Positions 26,681 to 35,883 of a stretch of DNA of 64,000 nucleotides are shown piece after piece. The number at the start of each line of letters is the position of its first letter. Within the stretch, counting starts at the first letter, position 1. The stretch is from JAGQPD01 sp020426865 (GTDB lineage: Bacteria; Planctomycetota; Planctomycetia; Pirellulales; Pirellulaceae). The DNA lies in the NCBI GenBank assembly GCA_041399065.1, contig JAWKTN010000003.1:434001-498000 (forward strand). The letters are read 5' to 3'. A model generated the notes under the pieces. It worked only from the letters and a program-made list of their open reading frames with translations. It was not told where the DNA came from and did not search any database. The position numbers were made by a program, and so were the translations under genes.

Positions 26681-27424
26681 CTACGTACACCAGCCACCGT
26701 CAATCACGTGAATTGCGCCCGTCGTGTAACTCGATTCGTCAGACGCCAAATACACCGCCAATGCTGCGATCTCTTCGGGCGTGCCCAATCGTCGCATGGG
26801 CTGGCGAGCCATGAACGCGGCACGAGTCGCTTCATAATCACCTTGAGCGGCCATGCGGGCCTGCAAGGACGGCGAATCGACCGTGCCGGGACAAATGGCA
26901 TTGCAGCGAATCCCTTTTTCCACGAAATCCGCGGCGATGGCCTTTGTCAAGCCAATCAATGCGGCTTTGCTCGCGCCATAGGCAAACCGATTTGGCACCC
27001 CCTTCACGCTCGACGCCACACTGGAAATACTCACGATGCTACCGCCACCCGCTGCCAGCATCCCGGGCAAAAAGCTGCGTATGATCCGGTAAGCAGACGT
27101 GACGTTCAGCTCCATCGTGAATGCCCAATCCTGCTCTTCACATTCGAGGATCGTTCCGTGGTGTACGTACCCCGCACAATGGACGATCGCATCCACCGTG
27201 CCAATTCGGGCGGAAATGTCCGCGATCGCCGCGGTATCGCGGACGTCCAGCAGCGCCGTCTCCAGCCCCGGGTGCGTGGTTTTCAACTCCTCCAACGTAT
27301 CGACATTGATATCGGTCGCGTAGACCGCTGCCCCCTCTTGCAGGCAAGCGATCGCAATTGCCCGTCCAATCCCTTGGCCGGCGGCGGTCACAAGAACTCG
27401 CTTACCACGCATTCGCAAAGTCAC
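26681..27424 (-). CDS. short-chain dehydrogenase/reductase
   Basis: A 247-residue NAD(P)-dependent oxidoreductase of the classical SDR family. Seen: nucleotide-binding loop VTAAGQGIGRAIA near 11-23, DINVD ending strand 2 (Asp suggests NAD preference), HCAGYV near 83, catalytic Ser-Tyr-Lys with SISSVASS and YGASKAA, and a C-terminus LASDESSYTTGAIHVIDGGW. The ending and length resemble the 2-keto-3-deoxy-L-fuconate dehydrogenase / BDH2 subgroup, so a sugar-acid or hydroxy-acid substrate is plausible. The start is GTG 27424 with GAGG seven bases upstream; ATG 27412 would lack a site. It follows the large lamin-tail gene's promoter-distal side on the same strand. Confidence 0.9.
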   Translation of the reverse strand: MTLRMRGKRVLVTAAGQGIGRAIAIACLQEGAAVYATDINVDTLEELKTTHPGLETALLDVRDTAAIADISARIGTVDAIVHCAGYVHHGTILECEEQDWAFTMELNVTSAYRIIRSFLPGMLAAGGGSIVSISSVASSVKGVPNRFAYGASKAALIGLTKAIAADFVEKGIRCNAICPGTVDSPSLQARMAAQGDYEATRAAFMARQPMRRLGTPEEIAALAVYLASDESSYTTGAIHVIDGGWCT

Positions 27425-27478
27425 GGGGTCGCCTCATTTGTTTGAGTTGCGAACTGGTCCAAACCATCGCGTCTATTA

Positions 27479-30400
27479 TCATGGACGAACGGCACGCCGA
27501 GCAACCCGGGACCAGGGCTCAATCGCGAGATCCTTGGTAAGCGACGCATCGGCACTCGACGAGGATAACGAGGCCGTTGGAGTCGAGCGCAAACGTGGTC
27601 GCCCCACCGACTTGGCCGATCTGACATTGCTCCACACGGCATCGACAAGATCGGCCTGTGACACGGCACGGATTTGCGGCCGCAAGCTTGACGTAACCAG
27701 GGACGCGGCACCGAAGTTGTCTTTCCAAATCGTATAGTCGGCGGCATCGATGATGCCATTGCCGTTGCCGTCAGCATCGAGATTGACAGTCGATCCGAAA
27801 TTATCTTTCCAGATCGTGTAATCAGCAGCGTCAACGACTCCGTTATGGTTATAGTCTCCCGAAAGTTGTTGCGTGAAGTCGACGAAACCGGGCGTCGGGC
27901 CTTCGCCATTCCAACTGGATGCCGCATTGCCATAGGTGTCGACGGCAGTCCGTTGCAGCGAATCACCCTGACCATCAACGGTCGTAGGCCAGGGGGTGAG
28001 ATCGTCGTACAGCACTTCGTCTTCGATCACGTGAGCGATTTCGATGTCGGCACGAAGACCTCGCTGCAATGTGATTCTTCCGCTACCGTTGTTTAGATTC
28101 CCCTGCAGATCACCGACGATCAGAACATCCTGCCCCAATCCGTAATGCGCCTTGAATGAAGACAGAAGTGTGGCATTTTCAGTATCGTTGGGGTCGAACG
28201 TCACGACCAGGATGGTTTGTCCTGCTGCGACGGTCGTGGCTGCGGAAAAGTCAACGTCCGCGTCACCGCGAATTCGCCAATTCGCGAGATTCACGTCTTG
28301 GCTGGTAGGGTTGTGTAACTCGATGTATTCCAGGTCGTTGTCGGTCAACGTAGGTAACACCGCAAGTGCGGCCGACGACGGATCGCCGGGATGGTAGTTG
28401 ACTTCGCTGATCACGACCGGTCCCACTCGTGGCTCGCTGTTGGCCAGGCCCATCGTCGCGCGGGTTTGCGGTGCCAAACGCCCGGTGCCATTGGGCGTTC
28501 GACCAAGGGATTCACCGGCGATGGACGCCGCCAACTCAACTTGATCCACAAACTCGGCGACGCCACCGCTGCCATCGCCGATCGTCAGGTAGACCTGATC
28601 ACCGTTGGTTGAGTCGAGCGCGAAGTCGTTGGCACCGGGACTGGCAGGATTGGGATTGAAGTGTTTTTCGTCGAACACCAGATACCCACCCGCGGCAAGC
28701 ATCGTACCGGCGGGAATCCGGTATTTGAGCGGCGTGTTGCCGGAATCGCTGAGATACCACCCGCCGATATCGATAGCGGCTTTCGTCGTGTTGAATAATT
28801 CGATGGCGTCAATAGCTGGAGAGACAGAGCCGCTCAATACTTCATTGATCACGACACCCCGCAGCGGTGTTTCCACCGTACCAGGAGATCCGCCGAATTC
28901 GTTACTGCCGCGCCATCGATAGTATTTGCCTAGCTCATCCTGCGGCGTGGAAAACGGTTCGTCCAGAACCAGAGTCGCACCCATTCCATCCGCGGAAACT
29001 GCCCATGGGTCGGTATCGTTGTAGTTGACGGATACCAAAACCGCGTCGGTCGCATCCAATAGCGCAACTTCTTCGCCGCCATTGTTGAGACTTCCATCGT
29101 ACTGCCCGGCAATTGTTACTTCTGTACCATAGCGTGCAACAAAAGCGTCGATGTTGCGTACAACAACGACTCGCTCGTGAGGGGCCAGATGCAGATCGCC
29201 AAAGGTAAAGTCTACTCCGCCCGCCAACGTGACGCCCAATAGCCCAATCGTCTCGGTGGGATTCGAGTTGAGTACTTCGATGAATTCGAAATCATCGTTG
29301 TCGATACCTGGAATCAACAGTTCCTTGGTCGTCGTCGGCAGATATGGATTGTAGTTGATCTCGCTCACTAACAGTCCGTGGGTCGGAATGACAAAGGTGG
29401 CGGTGGTTAATGCGCTCCATACTCCTCCTGATAGAGTGCGGGCATTGACTTCAGTTGATGCGGCTAGTGGAAACGCAGTGCCGAATTTTGTTCCAGCAAT
29501 GCTACCGTTGGCGGCACGAGGATCGGTGCCGTCGGTTGTGAAATAGATATCCGGGCTCGAAGACGATCGCTTCTGCAATTCCAATTCGGCGATGATCAGC
29601 ATGTCGCTGCTGCCGGCGTTCTGGTTCAGGCCGTGAACGGCCAGGACATTGGAACCCGGATGGAGCAGCGCCAAGTGATCGGAAAGATCAAACCGCACCG
29701 GACCGCTGAGGACCACGGTATCACTTCGACTGCCCGTAGAATACGACTGCCACGTTGGGTTGGCGGGTGCGAGGTTGGTGTTGCCGGTCGGATCGACGTC
29801 GATGAAGGTACCATTGAGATAGACGACGAAACCGTCGTCGTAGGTCACGTCGAGCACCATGGCGTTGAAATCGTTCACGTCGGCGCCGACTTCGAATTCA
29901 TAACGAATATAGACCGACGTTTCTGTAGCATTCCACGGCGTCTGGATATTCGTGCCGATGAAAGGCGTATAAGTATTCGCCGCCGACTCTTCGAAGCCGA
30001 CGCCGTTGGTGCCAGTCGTCCAGCCAGTTGGAATGAAATCGGGCTCGTACCAGTATGGCCCACCCCCCGTTTCCAATGAATTGTCATTCGGCACCCATGC
30101 TGATGTTGGTGACGCACTGTTGATCAGCGACCGTGTATCGGTAACGACAATCTGTCCTCCGGGTGCCGACATACCAACGAGGTCGACACTGGCCGCCACG
30201 CTTCCGCCATGTTGCGCGGCGCCGTTCACCTGGAACGTTGGCGCCGCCACACTGGGGAACCAGCCCATATTCGCATATTCGCTGATGATGAACGACGAGC
30301 GTTGTGGGAAGTAGGTGTTTATCAGTCGGTTGACTTCGTTGTTCCAGTGAATGTCTCGCTCGTACAGTTGCAAGGGGTTGCCGCGTTGATGGACATCACG

Positions 30401-32368
30401 ACGATAATCCCCCCACCGAGCAGACTCGGCGATCATCGCGGAACTCAGTTCATCAACGCGTGCACTAAATCTTGCGGCGACGGCCGTTGGCGTGAGTGCT
30501 CCACCGTTGAAGAAATGCAGTTGCAGTCGGTCACCGAATCGCGTGATGAACTCGGGAATCTGCACCAGATCGTCAAGAATGCTCAACGGATCGAGGATCG
30601 CGGAAGGGGGACGATCGGTGACCCCTTCGAACACGCGTTCTGCGTCCCAGGAGTAGATTTTCCATATTCCGTTTCCGCTGCCGCCACCGGCCATCCGCCA
30701 ATTTCCGTCGAATTTGATGTCGGCGTTACCGCCGTAGGCCTGCACGATCGTCCAATCGATATAGTTGTCAATGTCCAGAACTTGTTGGACGGCTGCCCAG
30801 TTACGCGACACAACCGTGTTACGCATGGCGTTGTACGAGGCCAAGGTGCCGTCGATGGCGGTGCCGCCATTCAAGGCGTCGTAGTCACCCGGGTCACCGC
30901 CGTTGTACGCCGCGTAGTGTGACGACTCGGCCCGCTCATGCACGTTGTAAACGCCCCAGTACAAACCGTTGATGTAGAGATGAGCATAGGTGCCGCGTCC
31001 CGCATCGTCTTGCCCCATTGCTAATAGCGAATCGCGTATAAACTGATCTCGGATCAACAACCCGCGCTGCTGCTGACCCGCATCCCAATGGATCCACGAG
31101 TTATTGTACATAGCGCGAAGTTGCAGGCTGTTGAAACTAGTAACAGGCGAATCGTCAAACAGGTCGTAATTGAGTCGTCCTGCGCCGTATTCGTCGCGGA
31201 ATCGGAGACTGAGGGAGTGCTTCGGCGAATTATTCGGATTGCGACTGGCACCGCCCTGCAGCTTGAGCCCGGCGTCGATCTGGAACCCCGTCGATCCATC
31301 CGGCAAGATCCATTCGGCCGATGTGGGAACCTCGAGATTTTCGTTCAACGTGTTCGAGTAGATGCCGCCGGGACCAAAAATGTCGTTGACGCTGCTTACC
31401 AATGACAACGCCGGTAGCTCCCGAAGACCCTCCAGCAATTCCTGCATATAAGCTGCATCATTGACGATTTCGGGGTCCATTTCGTAGTCGACGGCCGGCG
31501 CGCCTCCCCACGACGAAGGAAATCCGAGCGGGTTTGACGGCTGATGAATCACATCTTCTGGGAAAATATAGGTCTGCGTATCGACGTTCGTAGGCTGCAA
31601 GCCCGTCTTGAATGCCGCGGCTCGCAACGTTGTCGTGGTATCGACCATGATGTCCACCGACGGCGATGTGCTTGCTCCCGCGAATACTAGCGTTCCGTTA
31701 CTCAAGGTCGGTGCACTTCCGTTGGTTGTATAGACTAACGTCGCACCCGGCGTCGATGACGCTATAGTGACAGCAAAGGCAGACTCGTAGTATCCTCGGT
31801 CGACACTGAAACTCGTGTCCTCGACAAACCCGGCGACTGCTGTGCCATTTGACTGGCCCGGTGTCGGTGTCAAGAAGTACCCGCTGGTTCCGCCACTATC
31901 AATGCCGTAGGAGATGTCCGCGTATTGGGCTGGGTAGTTGACCCCAGCCGGCCCGAACTGGCTGACAACCGTCAGTGTCGGATCCACTAAAGCAACGTAT
32001 TCTCCACCAGCCGACAGCGAGAAGGTCGTGTGCAGGTTGTTGCTCGCGTCGGGGGCTCCATTTCCAGACGCAAACACCACCAGATACTCACCCGGCGATA
32101 GTTGCGATTGACTGAGGTTCGGAAAAGTCCACTTGTCCAACTCCGTCGCGTCATCCGTCAAGTACCAACCCTGCAGATCAATGGTCTGGTCGCCGGCATT
32201 GTAAAGTTCAATCCAGTCGGACGTTGCGCCGTTGCCGTCCAGGAGTGTACCACCGTTGGATGCCAGGAACTCGTTGATGATCGGCTGGGCGGCCAACAAG
32301 TGACGTCCTTCCAACCACTCGGAGCTGAATCGGTTGGAATTCCGACGACGCCATCTGCTGTTGGGCAT
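27479..32368 (-). CDS. giant secreted lamin-tail / CotH / dockerin protein
   Basis: A 1629-residue exported protein. A basic N-terminus (RWRRRNSNR) is followed by LEGRHLLAA at 19-27, the LExRxLLA signature found at the start of many giant planctomycete surface proteins. Domains seen in order: lamin-tail domain (INEFLASNGG...SDWIELYNAGDQTIDLQGW, 30-60), a chitobiase-type Ig segment (STPGATLVYTTNGSAPT, about 205), a CotH kinase-like region (about 330-700, with LKLQGGASRNPNNSPKHSL), and three further lamin-tail domains, each with the IELFN/IELHN motif, after residue 1000. Near the C-terminus are two dockerin-like EF-hand repeats, GDYNHNGVVDAADYTIWKDN and its mate. Probably a surface or polymer-binding protein; CotH activity is only inferred from similarity. 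Confidence 0.85.
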   Translation of the reverse strand: MPNSRWRRRNSNRFSSEWLEGRHLLAAQPIINEFLASNGGTLLDGNGATSDWIELYNAGDQTIDLQGWYLTDDATELDKWTFPNLSQSQLSPGEYLVVFASGNGAPDASNNLHTTFSLSAGGEYVALVDPTLTVVSQFGPAGVNYPAQYADISYGIDSGGTSGYFLTPTPGQSNGTAVAGFVEDTSFSVDRGYYESAFAVTIASSTPGATLVYTTNGSAPTLSNGTLVFAGASTSPSVDIMVDTTTTLRAAAFKTGLQPTNVDTQTYIFPEDVIHQPSNPLGFPSSWGGAPAVDYEMDPEIVNDAAYMQELLEGLRELPALSLVSSVNDIFGPGGIYSNTLNENLEVPTSAEWILPDGSTGFQIDAGLKLQGGASRNPNNSPKHSLSLRFRDEYGAGRLNYDLFDDSPVTSFNSLQLRAMYNNSWIHWDAGQQQRGLLIRDQFIRDSLLAMGQDDAGRGTYAHLYINGLYWGVYNVHERAESSHYAAYNGGDPGDYDALNGGTAIDGTLASYNAMRNTVVSRNWAAVQQVLDIDNYIDWTIVQAYGGNADIKFDGNWRMAGGGSGNGIWKIYSWDAERVFEGVTDRPPSAILDPLSILDDLVQIPEFITRFGDRLQLHFFNGGALTPTAVAARFSARVDELSSAMIAESARWGDYRRDVHQRGNPLQLYERDIHWNNEVNRLINTYFPQRSSFIISEYANMGWFPSVAAPTFQVNGAAQHGGSVAASVDLVGMSAPGGQIVVTDTRSLINSASPTSAWVPNDNSLETGGGPYWYEPDFIPTGWTTGTNGVGFEESAANTYTPFIGTNIQTPWNATETSVYIRYEFEVGADVNDFNAMVLDVTYDDGFVVYLNGTFIDVDPTGNTNLAPANPTWQSYSTGSRSDTVVLSGPVRFDLSDHLALLHPGSNVLAVHGLNQNAGSSDMLIIAELELQKRSSSSPDIYFTTDGTDPRAANGSIAGTKFGTAFPLAASTEVNARTLSGGVWSALTTATFVIPTHGLLVSEINYNPYLPTTTKELLIPGIDNDDFEFIEVLNSNPTETIGLLGVTLAGGVDFTFGDLHLAPHERVVVVRNIDAFVARYGTEVTIAGQYDGSLNNGGEEVALLDATDAVLVSVNYNDTDPWAVSADGMGATLVLDEPFSTPQDELGKYYRWRGSNEFGGSPGTVETPLRGVVINEVLSGSVSPAIDAIELFNTTKAAIDIGGWYLSDSGNTPLKYRIPAGTMLAAGGYLVFDEKHFNPNPASPGANDFALDSTNGDQVYLTIGDGSGGVAEFVDQVELAASIAGESLGRTPNGTGRLAPQTRATMGLANSEPRVGPVVISEVNYHPGDPSSAALAVLPTLTDNDLEYIELHNPTSQDVNLANWRIRGDADVDFSAATTVAAGQTILVVTFDPNDTENATLLSSFKAHYGLGQDVLIVGDLQGNLNNGSGRITLQRGLRADIEIAHVIEDEVLYDDLTPWPTTVDGQGDSLQRTAVDTYGNAASSWNGEGPTPGFVDFTQQLSGDYNHNGVVDAADYTIWKDNFGSTVNLDADGNGNGIIDAADYTIWKDNFGAASLVTSSLRPQIRAVSQADLVDAVWSNVRSAKSVGRPRLRSTPTASLSSSSADASLTKDLAIEPWSRVARRAVRP

Positions 32369-32576
32369 TGCCTGTCTCTCTGCTGCGGTGAACGACTGGA
32401 AGTGGCTCGAAACATCGGACCAAGCCGGGGCCGAACAAGGTTTTCGCTGGAGACGGTGGTCGCAGGCGGCTCGTACTGCACAGGAACCGCCGGTCTCGCC
32501 CCCTCACTCAACCCATCCCCCAATAGTATATTTAAGACTCGAGACTTTTCCCAATATTTGGCGAACTCGCCAATGA

Positions 32577-32605
32577 TTCACTTTGAGCCACCGGTTTGCT
32601 ACAAT
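32577..32605 (+). promoter_or_regulatory. probable sigma-70 promoter of the PEP-CTERM dockerin gene
   Basis: TTCACT and TACAAT are separated by 17 bases; the -10 is followed by CGCG. The predicted transcript start leaves a leader of about 45 bases before ATG 32658. Confidence 0.5.
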
Positions 32606-32657
32606 CGCGGTCCCTCGTTGTCGGGCATTTTTGATTCCAGTGCAGGGGAAAAACAAC

Positions 32658-33638
32658 ATGCGGACGCTGCTAATCGTGGTCGTGGCCTTGCCCATGCTAT
32701 GCCTGGTTCATGGAACCAGCGCCCAGGAAACTCATTTTTGGCTCACCACCAACGCCGCTCCCGGGGCGCCCGTCGCCGGCCAACAGACGTTGGCCGAGGG
32801 ACAAACCGGCACCTTGCATTTGTGGGCCGCGTTAGCCCCCAATACCAATGTCAAGACTCTGTCGTTCAATCTCGTGGCATCGGATGTCGCCATTGATTTC
32901 TTGGACGATGAGATCACAATTCACAATCCCCAGGTGAATGGCCTACCGCGGTTCGAACTCGTCAATGATACCACTTCCGGACTGTTCACCTTCAGTGAAA
33001 CCGAGATCCAATTTGGTTTCAGCGACCGGATCGATCAGTTGCAGGGCCACACGGTTGGCAACAACAAAGCCCGGGGAATGGGACCGGATTGTGATGCGGA
33101 ATGTGTCCTGGTTGATGGAAAGCCGAACTTCCATGTCGGGTCCTTTGGATTTCGCGCCTTGGGTCCCGTGTCGCCGTCACCGGCCGCGGTTGACATCCAG
33201 TTGGAAGTCGGCAGCCTGGGCATTACCTACGATACCGCGGGAGACTATAATGACAATCTCACCGTGGATGCCGCCGACTATACCGTCTGGAAAGACAATT
33301 TCGGCGGTCACGGCGTGCAGGCACCAGGCGATGGCAATCTCGATGGACTGGTCGATGCCGCAGACTACACCGTCTGGAAAGATCGCTTCGGCTATACCGA
33401 CGGCGGCCAGTGGGTGCGGTTAGGGGCCGGTGACGGATTTCGGTATCATACATTCGACAATCGCAGTACGACACTCGTTGGCGATGTGCCACATGCCACC
33501 ATCTTTGTGACCAGCGCCGGTGTTTCATCGGCACTTAGGCTCGTCCCCGAGCCTCGTTTCCTCGTGTGGTACCTTGTCATGTCGTCCATGGGCGGCCGCT
33601 ATTTCGTGCGGCAAAAACGGCAACGACGACCTGCCTGA
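32658..33638 (+). CDS. PEP-CTERM dockerin-repeat secreted protein
   Basis: A 326-residue exported protein: signal peptide MRTLLIVVVALPMLCLVHGTSAQ, a beta-rich central domain of unknown type (about 30-200) and two dockerin-like calcium repeats (GDYNDNLTVDAADYTVWKDN and GDGNLDGLVDAADYTVWKDR). The C-terminus has the PEP-CTERM layout: VPEPRF, a hydrophobic helix and the basic tail RQKRQRRPA, the sorting signal cut by exosortase. The start at 32658 is supported by AGGGG nine bases upstream and by the signal peptide; upstream in-frame ATG 32583 would misplace it. It is followed 29 bases later by the TIM-barrel gene in the same direction. Confidence 0.85.
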   Translation: MRTLLIVVVALPMLCLVHGTSAQETHFWLTTNAAPGAPVAGQQTLAEGQTGTLHLWAALAPNTNVKTLSFNLVASDVAIDFLDDEITIHNPQVNGLPRFELVNDTTSGLFTFSETEIQFGFSDRIDQLQGHTVGNNKARGMGPDCDAECVLVDGKPNFHVGSFGFRALGPVSPSPAAVDIQLEVGSLGITYDTAGDYNDNLTVDAADYTVWKDNFGGHGVQAPGDGNLDGLVDAADYTVWKDRFGYTDGGQWVRLGAGDGFRYHTFDNRSTTLVGDVPHATIFVTSAGVSSALRLVPEPRFLVWYLVMSSMGGRYFVRQKRQRRPA

Positions 33639-33667
33639 CAATTCAACCGGAGGATCTTCGACGCATC

Positions 33668-35137
33668 ATGATCACAATGGCAAAGCTGTCGGTGAACATC
33701 GCCATCAAGGGTTTGACAATCGGACTGTTGGGGATCGCCGCATGCCCCGTCACGGGACAAACGACGTTTCTGCGTTTGCACCCGGATAACCCGCATTACT
33801 TCCAGTGGCAAGGCAAACCGACGGTGCTCATCACGTCCGGTGAACACTATGGCGCCGTCCTCAACCTGGAGTTCGACTATCGCAAATACCTCGATACGCT
33901 GGCAGCCGATTCGCTCAATCTTACGCGGACGTTTTCCGGCGTCTATTGCGAAGACCCCGCCGCATTCAATATTACTGACAACACGTTGGCGCCCAAGGAA
34001 GGACAGCTCATCTGTCCGTGGCAGCGGAGCGATAAACCCGGCTACGGAGGTGGTGGCAATCGATTTGAACTCACAAAATGGAACGACGACTATTTTTCGC
34101 GACTTGAAGATTTTATCACCCATGCGAAACGACGCGGCGTCGTTGTTGAATTCGTCCTGTTTTGCCCCATGTATCGCGACAGCATGTGGGACCTCTCCCC
34201 AATGAAGGCAAGCAACAATGTTAATGACATCGGCGACGTCCCACGCGAAGAAGTCTACACGCTAAAACACCCGGACCTGTTGGCTGTCCATTTGGCGTTC
34301 ACCCGCAAAGTTGTCCATGAATTGCGGGCTTTCGACAACCTGTACTACGAGGTCTGCAACGAACCCTACTTCGGCGGTGTCACCATGGATTGGCAACACA
34401 AGATCGTCGACTGCATCGTCGAAGCCGAACGAGACTTCCCCGAAAAACATCTCATTTCGCTGAATATCGCCAACGGACGACAACAGGTGACTTCACCGCA
34501 CCCAGCCGTTTCGATTTTCAATTTTCACTATTGCGTTCCCCCCGACACCGTCGCCATCAACTACGGACTGAAGAAAATTATCGGTGAAAACGAAACAGGC
34601 TTTCGTGGCTCCGATGATCTGCTCTACCGTACCGAAGGTTGGGACTTCATGTTGGCCGGCGGCGCCCTCTACAACAATCTCGACTATTCCTTCTCCGCCA
34701 AACACCCCGCTGGTACGTTCTCCGGCTACACCTCGCCCGGCGGCGGCAGCCCAGCCCTCCGAAAACAACTCGCCATCCTCAAACGATTTGTCGAATCGAC
34801 CGACTTCCTCCGCATGCAACCCCAGTCCGATTTCGTTACCAGCGTGAAACCTGACCTGACGACAACCTTCATGGCCCAGCCAGACAAGCAATATGTAGGA
34901 TATCTACATATCCCACTGCCGAATCGGCCGAAGAAGATCAGCGACCATCTGCGAGAAGGGATCACTGCCCAGTTGAAGCTGTCGCTGCCGGCTGGCACTT
35001 ATCAGATCCATTGGTGGAACACGTTGACAGGTGACGTCACAACGATGTCGGCAATCAAACACGACGGCGGTACACTCGACCTGACCTCGCCGGCGTTTGA
35101 CAACGATATTGCCGTGAAGATCTCCGTGGAGGAATAG
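33668..35137 (+). CDS. secreted glycoside-hydrolase-like TIM-barrel protein
   Basis: A 489-residue protein with a signal peptide (MITMAKLSVNIAIKGLTIGLLGIAA). The body reads as a TIM-barrel glycosidase of the GH5/DUF4038 kind: an N-terminal HPDNPHYFQWQGKPTVLITSG, barrel strands such as SLNLTRTFSG and VVVEFVLFCP, and YYEVCNEPYFGG near 255, where NEP holds the acid/base Glu of clan-A glycosidases. IIGENETGF near 340 is a good candidate for the nucleophile segment. A C-terminal beta domain (about 420-489) ends the protein. Substrate cannot be read from sequence. ATG 33668 is preferred over 33566, which lies within the preceding gene; a GGAGG occurs 14 bases upstream, rather far. Confidence 0.78.
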   Translation: MITMAKLSVNIAIKGLTIGLLGIAACPVTGQTTFLRLHPDNPHYFQWQGKPTVLITSGEHYGAVLNLEFDYRKYLDTLAADSLNLTRTFSGVYCEDPAAFNITDNTLAPKEGQLICPWQRSDKPGYGGGGNRFELTKWNDDYFSRLEDFITHAKRRGVVVEFVLFCPMYRDSMWDLSPMKASNNVNDIGDVPREEVYTLKHPDLLAVHLAFTRKVVHELRAFDNLYYEVCNEPYFGGVTMDWQHKIVDCIVEAERDFPEKHLISLNIANGRQQVTSPHPAVSIFNFHYCVPPDTVAINYGLKKIIGENETGFRGSDDLLYRTEGWDFMLAGGALYNNLDYSFSAKHPAGTFSGYTSPGGGSPALRKQLAILKRFVESTDFLRMQPQSDFVTSVKPDLTTTFMAQPDKQYVGYLHIPLPNRPKKISDHLREGITAQLKLSLPAGTYQIHWWNTLTGDVTTMSAIKHDGGTLDLTSPAFDNDIAVKISVEE

Positions 35138-35256
35138 GCGTGTCATCGTTTTTGGGCCCATCCGGTTTGGGATTTGCCTTCAACGTCGGTTACTGCTAAT
35201 AATGAAAGTGACAGCAGCATCAAGCTTATCGAAATCGTTCGCAAAACAGGGAAACT

Positions 35257-35883
35257 ATGGAAGTCGTCGATCTCCCTCGGATCTTACCGTTTCACCCCAT
35301 GCGAATGTCGGTGGAGAAATACCACGCCTTGACAAGAGCGGGCGCGTTTGCGGAACATGATCGAGTCGAATTGTTGGATGGAGTCGTTACGGAAAAGATG
35401 CCGAAGAATCCACCTCATCGTACGGCAACGAGACGTTGCGATTTAGCATTGTCAGATTTGGCTCCGAAAGGCTGGCACGTTCAGAATCAAGAACCGATCA
35501 CTCTGCAACGAAGCGAACCCGAACCGGACATTGCCATCGTTCGAGGTACGTTGGAGGACTATAACAGCCGACATCCCGGTGTTGGTGATATTGCCTTGGT
35601 CATTGAGATTGCTGACGCAACGATCGTGACCGACCGGTTCAAGGCCCAACTCTATGCCCATGCCGAGATTCCCGAATACTGGATTGTGAATTTAAACGAA
35701 AGGGTCATCGAGTCGCATCGTCAGCCGGAGCCACAGGAAAGTCCACCGCTTTACCGCACGTCGACCATTTTCACGGACACCGACGAGATACCAGTCACCA
35801 TCGGCGGTATTGAAATTGGTCGGATAAAGGTCGCCGATCTACTTCCGCCCGTAACGCACAATGGCCAAGCCGCTAGGCAATAA
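35257..35883 (+). CDS. Uma2-family (DUF820) restriction-endonuclease-fold protein
   Basis: A 208-residue protein of the Uma2/DUF820 family, which has the PD-(D/E)XK nuclease fold and is abundant in cyanobacteria and planctomycetes. Seen: the N-terminal MSVEKYHALTRAGAF and VELLDGVV, the core EPDIAIV with the first acidic residue, LVIEIADATIVTDR with Glu, then KAQLYAHAEIPEYWIVNL with the family's K...YA...IPEYWI block. The Asp and Glu/Lys set fits an active site. Nuclease activity for this family is largely predicted. A CAGGGAAACT precedes the ATG. Its 3' end overlaps the convergent DUF1501 gene by 11 bases. Confidence 0.88.
   Translation: MEVVDLPRILPFHPMRMSVEKYHALTRAGAFAEHDRVELLDGVVTEKMPKNPPHRTATRRCDLALSDLAPKGWHVQNQEPITLQRSEPEPDIAIVRGTLEDYNSRHPGVGDIALVIEIADATIVTDRFKAQLYAHAEIPEYWIVNLNERVIESHRQPEPQESPPLYRTSTIFTDTDEIPVTIGGIEIGRIKVADLLPPVTHNGQAARQ

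Noticed and set aside
26636..27445. 269-codon plus-strand open frame opposite the dehydrogenase gene
   Set aside because: Antisense to an unmistakable SDR gene; its translation is Arg/His-rich without motifs.
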